From assembly GCA_963739005.1 (NCBI GenBank), contig CAVTYQ010000006.1:46812-110811 (forward strand): a stretch of DNA of 64,000 bases, written 5' to 3'. Under the pieces are notes generated by a model. It had not been told where the DNA came from. It made no database searches and was given only the letters and a program-made list of their open reading frames with translations. A program made the position numbers and the translations under genes. Origin of the DNA: DASWJZ01 sp963739005. Lineage in GTDB: Bacteria; Pseudomonadota; Alphaproteobacteria; Rhizobiales; Afifellaceae. Each line of letters begins with the position of its first letter. The first letter of the stretch is position 1. Of this stretch, positions 17,952 through 26,865 are shown one piece after another.

Positions 17952-17968
17952 TTGGGAAAGTCGCTTCC

Positions 17969-18949
17969 TCAGGAGAATCCGGCGACCGCGTGGGGAACGT
18001 AGGGCTCCTCCAGCGTCTTGATCTCCTCCGCCGACAATTCGACGTCGACGGCCGCGATGGCGTCGGAAAGGTGCTGCTGCTTTGTGGCGCCGACGATCGG
18101 TGCGGTAACGCCTGGCTTTTGCAGGTGCCAGGCCAGCGCGATCTGCGCCATCGGAAGCGCGCGTTTCTTCGCCAGCGCCTGCACGCGGTCCACGACGATA
18201 CAGTCGGCGGCGGCGGCGCGCTGGTAGAGGCTGGCGCCGAACGGATCGGAGGCGCCGCGTGTCGTGCTCGGCTTCTCCTCCCACGGCCGGGTGAGCTTGC
18301 CGCGCGCGAGCGGCGACCAGGGGATCACGCCGATTCCTTCCGAAATGCAGAGCGGCAGCATCTCGCGCTCCTCCTCCCGGTAGATCAGGTTCAGATGGTT
18401 CTGCATGGAGATGAAGCGGCTCCAGCCGTTCATGCGCTGCAATCCAAGCGCCTTCATGAACTGCCACGCCGCCATCGAAGAGGCGCCGATGTAGCGCGTC
18501 TTGCCTGCTTTCACGACATCGTTCAGCGCCTCGAGCGTCTCCTCGATCGGCGTCTCCGCGTCCCAGCGGTGGATCTGGTAGAGGTCGACATAGTCGGTGC
18601 CGAGGCGCTTCAGGCTGGCGTCGATCTCGCCCATGATAGCCTTGCGCGAGAGGCCCTTGCCGTTCGGGTCGTCGTGCATCTTGCCGTGCACCTTGGTGGC
18701 GAGCACGATCTCGTCGCGCTTGGCGAAATCCTTGAGCGCGCGTCCGGTGATCTCCTCGCTCGCGCCAAGCGAGTAGACGTTCGCCGTGTCGAAGAAGTTG
18801 ATCCCGGCTTCGAGCGCCTGCTTGAAGAACGGCCGGCTCGCTTCCTCTTCGAGCGCCCATTGACGGTTCGCCTTGGAGCCGTAGCTCATGCAGCCGAGGC
18901 AGATGCGCGAGACCTTGAGGCCGGTCGCGCCGAGATTGACGTATTTCAT
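17969..18949 (-). CDS. Aldo/keto reductase
   Basis: 326 residues from the ATG at 18949 (GGGAGAG ribosome binding site). AKR motifs: KYVNLGATGLKVSRICLGCMSYG, NFFDTANVYSLGASEE (catalytic Asp and Tyr), LATKVHGKMHDD (Lys), DLYQIHRWD (His), and GVIPWSPLARGKLTRPW plus VGATKQQHL for NADPH. It belongs to the AKR11/YajO-like group. The substrate is unknown; proximity to the rha locus gives no firm link. Confidence 0.86.
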   Translation of the reverse strand: MKYVNLGATGLKVSRICLGCMSYGSKANRQWALEEEASRPFFKQALEAGINFFDTANVYSLGASEEITGRALKDFAKRDEIVLATKVHGKMHDDPNGKGLSRKAIMGEIDASLKRLGTDYVDLYQIHRWDAETPIEETLEALNDVVKAGKTRYIGASSMAAWQFMKALGLQRMNGWSRFISMQNHLNLIYREEEREMLPLCISEGIGVIPWSPLARGKLTRPWEEKPSTTRGASDPFGASLYQRAAAADCIVVDRVQALAKKRALPMAQIALAWHLQKPGVTAPIVGATKQQHLSDAIAAVDVELSAEEIKTLEEPYVPHAVAGFS

Positions 18950-19122
18950 GATGCTCTCCCGAATTTCCGGTCGGCTCTGCGAATTGGGGTGGCGCTGCAA
19001 GGCGGCGCTTGTATGCGGCAGGTGGGTTCTAGCCTCTTGTTGCCGACGGAAAAAGCACACTTTCGGAAGAGCTGGTCCGCGGCGCTTGCACACGGCGCGC
19101 AAGCCTGATTTCAAGTCCCGCG

Positions 19123-20313
19123 ATGCATTCTCCCCTGCAAGGCCTCCGCGTCCTCGAACTCGCCCGCATTCTGGCTGGCCCGTGGACGGGACAGCTCCTC
19201 GCCGATCTCGGCGCCGACGTGGTCAAGGTCGAGCGCCCGGGAAGCGGCGACGACACGCGCGGCTGGGGTCCGCCCTTCGTCGCGGCGAGCGGCGGTGGCC
19301 ATCTTTCCGCCAGCTATTTCCACGCCTGCAACCGCGGCAAGCGGTCGGTGACGGCGGATCTTGAAACGGAGGAGGGACAGGCGCTGGTGAAACGTCTCGC
19401 TTCGTGCGCCGATGTCGTCATCGAGAATTTCAAGGTCGGCGGCCTGAAGCGCTATGGGCTCGACCATGCGAGCCTGCGCGCCGCAAGTCCGCGCCTTGTC
19501 TATTGCTCGATCACCGGCTTCGGCCAGGATGGCCCCTACGCGTCGCGCGCCGGCTACGATTTCATCGTGCAGGGCCTCGGCGGCATCATGGAGCTGACCG
19601 GCGCGCCCGACGGCGAGCCGCAGAAGATCGGCGTCGCCTTCGCCGACATCTTTACCGGCGTCTATTCCGCGGCCGCCATCCTCGCGGCGCTTCGGCATCG
19701 CGACGCGACCGGGGAGGGGGCGCATATCGACATGGCGCTTCTCGACACGCAGGTCGGCGTGCTCGCCAACCAGGCGATGAGCTACCTCGCCTCGGGCGCG
19801 GTCCCGACACGCATGGGGAACGCGCATCCGAGCATCGTTCCCTACCAGGTGTTCCACGCAGCCGACGGACATCTGATCGTGGCGGTCGGCAACGACGCGC
19901 AGTTCGTGCGGTTCGTCGCGATTCTGGGCGCCGCCGAGCTTGGTTCCGATCCGCGCTTCGCGACCAATGCCGACCGGGTTCGGAGCCGTGCCGAATTGGT
20001 GGCGATCCTGACGCCGCTCATCGCCAAGATGCCGCGAGAGAACCTCATCGCGTCGCTTGAGAAGGCGGGCGTACCCGCCGGCCCTATCAACTCGGTCGCC
20101 GATGTCTTCGCCGATCCGCAGGTTCTAGCGCGCCACATGCGCGTCGACCTCGATGCGCCGGACGCCGCCGGCGGAACGATTCCCGGCGTGCGCACGCCGA
20201 TCGTCTTCGACGGCGAGCCGGCGGTCGCCACGCGTCCGTCGCCGGCGCTCGGCGCCCATAATGCCGAGGTTCTCGCCGATCCCGGTTGGGGCGGCGGCGG
20301 GCAAGAGCCATGA
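19123..20313 (+). CDS. CaiB/BaiF-family CoA transferase (class III)
   Basis: 396 residues. N-terminal LQGLRVLELARILAGPWTGQLLADLGADVVKVERP is the family hallmark. The catalytic Asp lies in FNSA-like context as GVAFADIFTGVYSAAAILAAL, and ENFKVGGLKRYGLD is the conserved CoA-binding segment. Enzymes of this type move CoA between organic acids (formyl/oxalyl, succinyl, carnitine substrates). The specific pair cannot be read from the sequence. An SDR follows 60 bases downstream, suggesting a two-gene catabolic unit. Confidence 0.88.
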   Translation: MHSPLQGLRVLELARILAGPWTGQLLADLGADVVKVERPGSGDDTRGWGPPFVAASGGGHLSASYFHACNRGKRSVTADLETEEGQALVKRLASCADVVIENFKVGGLKRYGLDHASLRAASPRLVYCSITGFGQDGPYASRAGYDFIVQGLGGIMELTGAPDGEPQKIGVAFADIFTGVYSAAAILAALRHRDATGEGAHIDMALLDTQVGVLANQAMSYLASGAVPTRMGNAHPSIVPYQVFHAADGHLIVAVGNDAQFVRFVAILGAAELGSDPRFATNADRVRSRAELVAILTPLIAKMPRENLIASLEKAGVPAGPINSVADVFADPQVLARHMRVDLDAPDAAGGTIPGVRTPIVFDGEPAVATRPSPALGAHNAEVLADPGWGGGGQEP

Positions 20314-20373
20314 CGCGCGGGAAAAATCGTGCAAGAAGCGCCCGCTGCCAGGGACCGGAGGAAGGTGACGACG

Positions 20374-21114
20374 ATGGGTAAGATTGCGATCGTGACGGGG
20401 GCCGGAAGCGGCATCGGTAAGGCCGTGGCGCGGACGCTTCTCAAGCAGGGCTATAGCGTCGCGTTGGCCGGGCGGCGGAAGGAGCAGCTCGAGGTCACCG
20501 CTTCGGAAGGCGGCGGCGACGCGCTCGTGGTGCCGACCGACGTCAGCAATCCAGAGTCCGTCGTCGCGCTCTTCAAGGCGACGAAGGACAAGTACGGGCG
20601 CCTCGACCTTCTCTTCAACAATGCCGGCACCAACGCGCCCGCCGTCCCCTTCGAGGACCTGACCAATGAGCAGTGGCTTGGCGTCGTCGCAGTCAACCTC
20701 AACGGCATGTTCTTCTGCGCGCGAGAGGCGGTGCGGCTGATGAAGGCGCAGTCGCCGCGCGGCGGGCGCATCATCAACAACGGCTCGATCTCCGCGCACG
20801 CGCCGCGTCCGCGCTCGGCGCCCTATACGGCGACCAAGCACGCGGTCACCGGCCTCACCAAGTCGATCTCGCTCGACTGCCGCGCCTTCGACATCTGCTG
20901 CGGCCAGATCGATATCGGCAATGCACTGACGGAAATGGCGGCGAAGATGCAGAGCGGCGTGCCGCAGGCGAACGGCACCATCGCCAAGGAGCCGCTGATC
21001 GACGTGCAGATCGTCGCGAATTCGGTGCTCTACATGGACTCGCTGCCGCTCGCCGCGAACGTGCTCTTTCACACGGTGATGGCGAACCAGATGCCGTTCG
21101 TGGGGCGGGGGTGA
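20374..21114 (+). CDS. Short-chain dehydrogenase/reductase
   Basis: 246 residues from the ATG at 20374 (GGAGGAAGG ribosome binding site). The SDR motifs are TGAGSGIGKAVA, NNAGTNAPAVPF, NNGSISAHAPRP (catalytic Ser) and YTATKHAVTGL (Tyr, Lys). The usual C-terminal proline-glycine segment is replaced by CGQIDIGNALTEMAAKM, seen in a glucose/ribitol-like SDR subset. Probably in a transcript with the CoA transferase. Substrate unknown. Confidence 0.87.
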   Translation: MGKIAIVTGAGSGIGKAVARTLLKQGYSVALAGRRKEQLEVTASEGGGDALVVPTDVSNPESVVALFKATKDKYGRLDLLFNNAGTNAPAVPFEDLTNEQWLGVVAVNLNGMFFCAREAVRLMKAQSPRGGRIINNGSISAHAPRPRSAPYTATKHAVTGLTKSISLDCRAFDICCGQIDIGNALTEMAAKMQSGVPQANGTIAKEPLIDVQIVANSVLYMDSLPLAANVLFHTVMANQMPFVGRG

Positions 21115-21123
21115 AGCGGCGCC

Positions 21124-22230
21124 TCAGCCCTCCAGGATCTCCGTCCCGGCGATCTCGATGCCGAAGCCGGTGAGCCCGACATATTGCCGGTGCTGCGTCG
21201 CGAGCACCGTGATGGAGGAGACGCCGAGGTCGCGCAGGATCTGCGCGCCAAGACCGACCTCGCGCCAGCGCTCGCGGCGCTTCACCGAGCTCCGGTGGCG
21301 ATCGCTCGCCGCGCCGCCGGGCTCGCCGGCCGCGCTCTCCAGCGTCGTGATCTTCGGGTCGCGCACGTAGATCAGCACGCCGCCGCCCGTCTTGAATCGC
21401 GCCAGCGCGACGTCGAGCCAGCGCTGCGAGCGGGATGTCTGAAAGAGATCGCGGAGCGGCTGCTCGTGATGGATGCGGCAGGGGACGCCGCCTTTGCCGG
21501 CGACGTCGCCGAAGGTGACGGCGATGTGCTGCGTGTCGTCGAAGGAGGTCGTGTAGATGTGCGCGGTCGCCGGCCCGATCGGCGTCTCGACGGAGAAGGT
21601 CTCAATCCGCCGCACGAAGGATTCCGTCCTGATCCGGTGCTCGATCAGATCCGCGATGGAGACGATCTTGAATCCGTGCTCCTTGGCGAAGGCGATCAGC
21701 TCGGGCAGCCGCTTGACGCTGCCGTCGTCGTTGACGACCTCGGCGAGCACGCCCACCTGCGGCAGTCCTGCCAGGCGGCAGAGGTCGGTCGCGGCTTCCG
21801 TGTGGCCGGAGCGGATCAGGACGCCGCCGGCCTTGCTGATAAGCGGGAAGACGTGGCCGGGCCGCAGGAAGTCTCCGGCGATGCAGTTGTCGTTGGCGAG
21901 CGCTCGCAACGTCCCGGAGCGCTCGTCGGCCGAGATGCCGGTGGTCAGCCCCTCCTTGTAGTCGACGGAGACGGTGAACGCGGTCCGCATCGGGTCGCGG
22001 TTGGTCGCCACCATGGGCGAAAGCTGCAAGCGGTCGGCTGTCACCGGGTCCATCGGCGCGCAGACGATGCCGCTCGTGTGGCGGATCATGAAGGCGAGCT
22101 GCTCCGGCGTCGCCTTCGACGCCGCCATGATGAGATCGCCTTCGTTTTCGCGGTCGTCGTCGTCGACGACGACCACCAGCTCGCCGGCCGCGACGGCGGC
22201 GATGGCTTCAGACACGCTGTCCAGGGTCAT
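21124..22230 (-). CDS. ribB: 3,4-dihydroxy-2-butanone 4-phosphate synthase with degenerate GTP cyclohydrolase II-like C-terminus (RibBX type)
   Basis: 368 residues from the ATG at 22230 (AGGAGGGG ribosome binding site). Residues 1-205 are a complete DHBP synthase: VVVVDDDDRENEGDLI (acidic metal loop), RHTSGIVCAP, TTGISADERSGT, RPGHVFPL and RSGHTEAATDLC. Residues 210-368 align with GTP cyclohydrolase II but lack the zinc Cys cluster (no CxxxxxxDCG; only one Cys in GVPCRIHHEQPLRD). The tail is therefore unlikely to open GTP. It makes the 4-carbon precursor of riboflavin from ribulose 5-phosphate. No FMN riboswitch is visible upstream. Confidence 0.9.
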   Translation of the reverse strand: MTLDSVSEAIAAVAAGELVVVVDDDDRENEGDLIMAASKATPEQLAFMIRHTSGIVCAPMDPVTADRLQLSPMVATNRDPMRTAFTVSVDYKEGLTTGISADERSGTLRALANDNCIAGDFLRPGHVFPLISKAGGVLIRSGHTEAATDLCRLAGLPQVGVLAEVVNDDGSVKRLPELIAFAKEHGFKIVSIADLIEHRIRTESFVRRIETFSVETPIGPATAHIYTTSFDDTQHIAVTFGDVAGKGGVPCRIHHEQPLRDLFQTSRSQRWLDVALARFKTGGGVLIYVRDPKITTLESAAGEPGGAASDRHRSSVKRRERWREVGLGAQILRDLGVSSITVLATQHRQYVGLTGFGIEIAGTEILEG

Positions 22231-22374
22231 TGCCCCTCCTAGCTGTCCGCGCGGAGCGGCGCAATCGCACCGAGCCACGCCCGGCTTCACACCGCCCGCG
22301 GCGTTGCGGTCCGTCTTAGCCGCCTGATATAGGCTCGCCTCTCGCCAGCGCCAGGGCGCGGCCAGGGAGGTGGA

Positions 22375-24042
22375 ATGACTCTTCGAACCGGCGGTCGCAT
22401 TCTCGTGGACAATCTCGTCGCCCATGGCGTCGAGCTGGCGTTCTGCGTCCCGGGCGAGAGTTTCCTCGGCGCCATCGAGGCGTTCCGCGAGGTCGAGAAC
22501 CGCGTCAAGCTCATCGTCTGCCGGCAGGAAGGCGGCGCGGCGAACATGGCGGAAGCCTACGGCAAGATGACCGGGCGGCCGGGCATCTGCTTCGTGACGC
22601 GCGGACCGGGGGTCACCAACGCCTCGATCGGCCTTCACACGGCGCGCCAGGATTCGACCCCGATGATCCTCCTGATCGGGCAGGTCGGGCGCGACGATCT
22701 CGGCCGCGAGGCGTTCCAGGAAATCGACTATCGCCGCATGCTCGGCGAGGTGACGAAGTGGGTCGACCAGGTCGACGACCCGGCGCGCATTCCCGAATAT
22801 GTCGCGCGCGCCTATTCGATCGCCATGGCCGGACGCAGAGGACCGGTCGCGCTGGTCTTTCCGGAAGATGTGTTGACGGAATTAGCGGAGGCCGCGGACG
22901 TCGCGCCCGCGCCGGTCGCCGAGCCGGCGCCGTCGCCGCAGCAGATGGCGTCGCTCGCCGAGCTTCTCGCCGCCTCCGAGCGACCGCTTGCGATCGTCGG
23001 CGGGAGCGGCTGGTCGGAAGCGGCGTGCGCCGATCTCATTCGCTTCGCCGAGGCGTTCGAGCTCCCGGTCGCCGCGGCGTTCCGCTGCCAGGATCGCATG
23101 GACAACACGCATCGGCTCTATGTCGGCGAGCTTGGCACGACGGTCTCGCCGGAGCTCGGCAAGCGCGTCCGCGAAGCCGACCTCGTCGTCGCGATCGGCA
23201 CGCGTCTCGACGAGATGACGACTTCCGGATACTCGCTGATCCGCCCGCCGGTCCCGGACCAGAAGCTTGTGCATGTGTACCCGGGCGCGGAGGAACTTGG
23301 CCGCGTCTTCGCCGCGACGCTTCCGATCAACGCGGCGGTCGGCCCGTTCCTTGCGGCGGCCGCAGCGCTGAAGCCCACGCATGCGCCGCGATCGGGGGCC
23401 TGGGTCGCCGAGGCGCGCCGAGCGTTCGAGGCACAACTCGCCGGCCGTGCCTTCCCGGGCGCGGTCGATTTCGTCGCGGTGATGGCTGCGGTGCGTAAGC
23501 GCCTCGGCCCGGACGCCATCATCACCAACGGCGCCGGCAACTACACCGGCTGGTGCCAGCGGCACTACCTCTACCGCAGCTATCCGACGCAGCTTGGCCC
23601 GGTGAGCGGCGCCATGGGCTATGGATTCCCCGCTGCGATCGCGGCGAAGGCGCTCCATCCCGAGCGCGACGTGGTGTGCTTCGCTGGCGACGGCTGCTTC
23701 ATGATGACCGGGCAGGAGCTTGCCACGGCCGTGCACTTTGGGCTCGCCGTGGTCACGCTCGTTCTCGACAACGGCATGTACGGCACGATCCGCATGCACC
23801 AGGAGCGGAACTATCCGGGCCAAGTCTACGCGACCGAGCTCACAAATCCGGATTTCGCCGCGCTCGCGCGGGCCTACGGCGCGCACGGCGAGACGGTGCG
23901 AAAGACCGAGGACTTCGCGCCGGCCTTCGAGCGCGCGCTCGCCTGCGGCCGCCCGGCGATCGTCCACATCCTGATGGAGAAGGAGATCATCTCCACGCGC
24001 GCGACGCTGACGGAAATTCGCGACAAGGCGACGCGCAAGTAG
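22375..24042 (+). CDS. Thiamine-diphosphate-dependent enzyme, acetolactate synthase-like
   Basis: 555 residues in the three-domain order PYR, central, PP. The catalytic Glu lies in CRQEGGAANMAEAYGKMTG (about residue 52). The central domain begins near 195. The ThDP-binding motif runs from CFAGDGCFMMTGQELATA to LDNGMYG (GDG...N). It resembles IlvB and related decarboxylases, but it stands alone without an IlvN small subunit gene nearby, so it is probably a catabolic or biosynthetic decarboxylase/ligase of unknown substrate. It is divergent from ribB. Confidence 0.87.
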   Translation: MTLRTGGRILVDNLVAHGVELAFCVPGESFLGAIEAFREVENRVKLIVCRQEGGAANMAEAYGKMTGRPGICFVTRGPGVTNASIGLHTARQDSTPMILLIGQVGRDDLGREAFQEIDYRRMLGEVTKWVDQVDDPARIPEYVARAYSIAMAGRRGPVALVFPEDVLTELAEAADVAPAPVAEPAPSPQQMASLAELLAASERPLAIVGGSGWSEAACADLIRFAEAFELPVAAAFRCQDRMDNTHRLYVGELGTTVSPELGKRVREADLVVAIGTRLDEMTTSGYSLIRPPVPDQKLVHVYPGAEELGRVFAATLPINAAVGPFLAAAAALKPTHAPRSGAWVAEARRAFEAQLAGRAFPGAVDFVAVMAAVRKRLGPDAIITNGAGNYTGWCQRHYLYRSYPTQLGPVSGAMGYGFPAAIAAKALHPERDVVCFAGDGCFMMTGQELATAVHFGLAVVTLVLDNGMYGTIRMHQERNYPGQVYATELTNPDFAALARAYGAHGETVRKTEDFAPAFERALACGRPAIVHILMEKEIISTRATLTEIRDKATRK

Positions 24043-24320
24043 TCTTCGGTTGCGCGGGCTCCAGCCTGCGATGAGACGGATCGCGAGCAGCGATCGTTCG
24101 TCGATACGCCATTCTACGACATCGCCCACTCGCTACCGCTGGGTGGTCGGGCGTAGGGACGGCGACGCGAAGAAGTCCCGCATCGGCGGCTCGAATTGAA
24201 CGATTTCGCGAGTCATTTCGGAAATCGAACCTTAACACCTTACAGGTTGAATGCCCCTGGTTGCCGGCCTTCGCGCTTGCCCGCTGCGGTAGGCGCTCGG
24301 GCGCGCACGGGGCTCTCTTT

Positions 24321-24809
24321 ATGCAAGATGTGGGGACCGACAGGCCAGACAGCGCCGCCGCCAGTCGGTGGTCGTTGCTTTGCCGCGTCGACGAACGTCT
24401 TTGCGCCCTGCCGCTTGCAAGCGTCGTCGAAACCACGCGGCCGCTGCCGATCGAGCCCGTCACCGGAGCGCCCGCGTTCGTTCTCGGACTTTCGATCGTG
24501 CGCGGCACGGCGGTGCCGGTCGTCGACGCGGAGCGGTTGCTCGGCGGGCAGCGCTCGACGCCCAGCCGGTTCGTGATGCTGCGGGTCGGCAAGCGGTTCG
24601 TGGCTCTGGCGGTGGACGGTGTGGTGGGCGTTCGCCAGCTCGGCGCCGCTTCGTTGCAGGAACTGCCGCCGCTCCTGCGCAACGCCGACGCCGCTGTCGT
24701 CTCCAACATCGGCACGCTCGATTCAGAACTCCTCGTCGTGCTTCAGGCGATACGGATCGTGCCTGAGGCGTTCTTCGTGGCGATCGAAGCGGAAGCCCTG
24801 GCATCGTGA
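24321..24809 (+). CDS. CheW-like coupling protein (WspB-like position)
   Basis: 162 residues from the ATG at 24321. A single CheW domain: SLLCRVDERLCALPLASVVETTRPLPIEPV, then FVLGLSIVRGTAVPVVDAERLLG, then ALAVDGVVGVRQLG. It would link a receptor to the CheA kinase at the membrane. It is the first gene of a seven-gene chemosensory operon and overlaps cheR by four bases. Confidence 0.85.
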   Translation: MQDVGTDRPDSAAASRWSLLCRVDERLCALPLASVVETTRPLPIEPVTGAPAFVLGLSIVRGTAVPVVDAERLLGGQRSTPSRFVMLRVGKRFVALAVDGVVGVRQLGAASLQELPPLLRNADAAVVSNIGTLDSELLVVLQAIRIVPEAFFVAIEAEALAS

Positions 24810-26329
24810 GCACCGCGTTCGGCACGGGCGACGTTGAGCGATTCCGCGGGATCGTTGCCGCGCGCCTCGGCCTTCAGTTCGAGGACTCCAAGCTCGGCTT
24901 CCTCGCCGAGGTGCTGCGCAAGCGCCTTGAGGCCGGCCAGCGCGAGAGCGGCGTCTATCTGCATCAGCTCGAATCGGATGGCCAGGGCGCGGGCGAAACC
25001 GGCGAGCTTGCCCGGGAGCTGACGGTCGGGGAGACCTATTTCTTCCGCAACTACAGCCAGTTTCGCGCCTTCGCGGACGTCGCTCTGCCGGATCGCATGC
25101 GCGCGCGGCGGCCGCAGAAATGCATCAGGGTTCTCTCCGCCGGCTGCGCGTCGGGCGAAGAAGCCTACACGCTGGCGATCATCCTGCGCGAGGCCGTGCC
25201 CGACCCGTCGTGGGACATTTCTATCCGCGCCGTCGACATCAATCCGGGCGCGCTCGAACGCGCCGCGACCGGCCGCTTCAGCCCGTGGGCGCTCAGGGAG
25301 ACGCCGCCTGAGATCAAGGAGCGCTGGTTTCGCACCGTCGGGCGTGAGCTTGTGCTCGCCGACGAGATCCGCAGCGCCGTGACTTTCGAGCAGCGCAACC
25401 TGACGGCGCACGACCCGGACCTTTGGCGTGCCGGCTACTACGACGTGATCTTCTGCCGCAACGTGATCATGTACTTCTCGCCGGAGAAGATGCAGTCGGT
25501 GGTCGCGCGAATCGCGTCTTCGCTTGCGCCCGGCGGCTACTTCTTCCTCGGCCACGCGGAGACGCTGCGCGGGCTGTCGCAAGACTTCCACCTGCTTCAC
25601 ACGCACGAGACCTTCTACTACCGCGGTCGCGTCGAGGGCGAGGAAGCCCCCGAGCCCGATATCTTCGCGGCGCGTGCGCCCGGCGGGGTCGCTCGCTGCG
25701 ACGCGGGAGCGGTGGCGGGGAACTCGGCGGATTGGTTCGACACGATCACAAAGGCGTCGGAGCGTATTCGCGCGCTCGGCACGCCCCCCGCGACGACTGT
25801 CCCGGCGCTGATCGCGGCAGCGCCGAAGTGGAGTCTCGCGCGGGTTCTCGATCTCCTGCAGCTCGAACGGTTCTCCGAGGCGCTCGAGCTCGTCCGCGCA
25901 CTGCCGCCGGAGGCTTCGCACGATGCGGACGTGCTGCTTCTGACGGCGGTCCTCCTCGCCCACGCCGGCCAGCTCGCGGGGTCCGCCGAGGTGGCGTCGC
26001 GGCTGCTTGCGAAAGACGATCTCAATGCCGGCGCGCATTATGTTCTGGCGCTTTGCCAGGAGGGCCTCGGCGACCGCGACGCCGCCGCGAACCACGACAG
26101 CTTCGCCGTCTATCTCGATCCGGATTTCGCGATGCCCAGGCTGCATCTCGGCCTGCTCGCCAAGCGCGCCGGCGATCTCGCTTCGGCGCGGCGCGAGCTC
26201 CAGCAGGCGCTGACGCTGCTTCGACGCGAGGACGCGTCGCGGCTTCTCCTCTTCGGCGGCGGCTTCACGCGCGAGGGCCTCGTCACGCTTTGCCAGGCCG
26301 AGCTCGCCAAGATCGAAGGCAGATCATGA
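24806..26329 (+). CDS. CheR-type receptor methyltransferase with C-terminal TPR region (WspC-like)
   Basis: 507 residues, GTG start overlapping the previous stop. Residues 1-75 are the CheR N-terminal helical domain. Residues 75-275 are the SAM-dependent domain, with VGETYFFRNYSQF, LSAGCASGEEAYTLAI (SAM site), RAVDINPGALERA, IFCRNVIMYFS and GYFFLGHAETL. Residues 340-507 are helical repeats (SEALELVRALPPEA..., ARRELQQALTLL) like the TPRs of WspC. It would methylate receptor glutamates of the MCP encoded downstream. It overlaps the second cheW. Confidence 0.92.
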   Translation: MSTAFGTGDVERFRGIVAARLGLQFEDSKLGFLAEVLRKRLEAGQRESGVYLHQLESDGQGAGETGELARELTVGETYFFRNYSQFRAFADVALPDRMRARRPQKCIRVLSAGCASGEEAYTLAIILREAVPDPSWDISIRAVDINPGALERAATGRFSPWALRETPPEIKERWFRTVGRELVLADEIRSAVTFEQRNLTAHDPDLWRAGYYDVIFCRNVIMYFSPEKMQSVVARIASSLAPGGYFFLGHAETLRGLSQDFHLLHTHETFYYRGRVEGEEAPEPDIFAARAPGGVARCDAGAVAGNSADWFDTITKASERIRALGTPPATTVPALIAAAPKWSLARVLDLLQLERFSEALELVRALPPEASHDADVLLLTAVLLAHAGQLAGSAEVASRLLAKDDLNAGAHYVLALCQEGLGDRDAAANHDSFAVYLDPDFAMPRLHLGLLAKRAGDLASARRELQQALTLLRREDASRLLLFGGGFTREGLVTLCQAELAKIEGRS

Positions 26330-26862
26330 TCGGTGAGAGCATCCATATCTCAGAGCGCGCGGCCGGGCTGCGCAAGGCGTTCGACCGGGCCTTCGCAGAG
26401 CCGCAGCATCATGATTCCGTCGCGACGACGGATTTCCTATCGATCCGCGTCGGTGGCGACCCCTACATGCTGCGCCTTGCCGAGATCGCCGGCTTCTTCG
26501 CCGACAAGAAAGTCACGCGGCTGCCGAGCCGTGTCGCAGAGCTCAGCGGCGTTGCGGGCTTCCGCGGAACGATGCTGCCGGTCTACGACCTTGCGGCGCT
26601 GCTTCGCTATCCTCCGTCGCCCTCCGCGCGATGGATGGCGATCGCGGCGCAGGCACCGCTCGCGTTGACGTTCGACGCCTTCGACGGGCACTTCCGCTTC
26701 GCCACGGACGCGATCGCCGCGCGCGACGAGGCCGATGCCGGGGGCCACCTCCGGCACGTCGTCCACACCGACCAGTTCGTTCGACCGATCATAGACATTT
26801 CCTCGATCGTCGGCGCGATCCGCGGACGCGCGCCGAAATCGGGAACAACGCAGGAGTATTGA
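26326..26862 (+). CDS. Second CheW-like coupling protein (WspD-like position)
   Basis: 178 residues, ATG overlapping the cheR stop. The CheW fold is seen in DFLSIRVGGDPYMLRLAEIAGFF, VTRLPSRVAELSGVAGFRGTMLPVYDLAALL and FRPIIDISSIVGAIRG-like end (VRPIIDISSIV). A 40-residue N-terminal extension precedes the domain. Two CheW genes flanking a cheR is the Wsp-type arrangement. Confidence 0.84.
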   Translation: MIGESIHISERAAGLRKAFDRAFAEPQHHDSVATTDFLSIRVGGDPYMLRLAEIAGFFADKKVTRLPSRVAELSGVAGFRGTMLPVYDLAALLRYPPSPSARWMAIAAQAPLALTFDAFDGHFRFATDAIAARDEADAGGHLRHVVHTDQFVRPIIDISSIVGAIRGRAPKSGTTQEY

Positions 26863-26865
26863 TCC

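Noticed and set aside
22231..22374. FMN riboswitch upstream of ribB
   Set aside because: The conserved RFN element core sequences are absent in the 144-bp gap.
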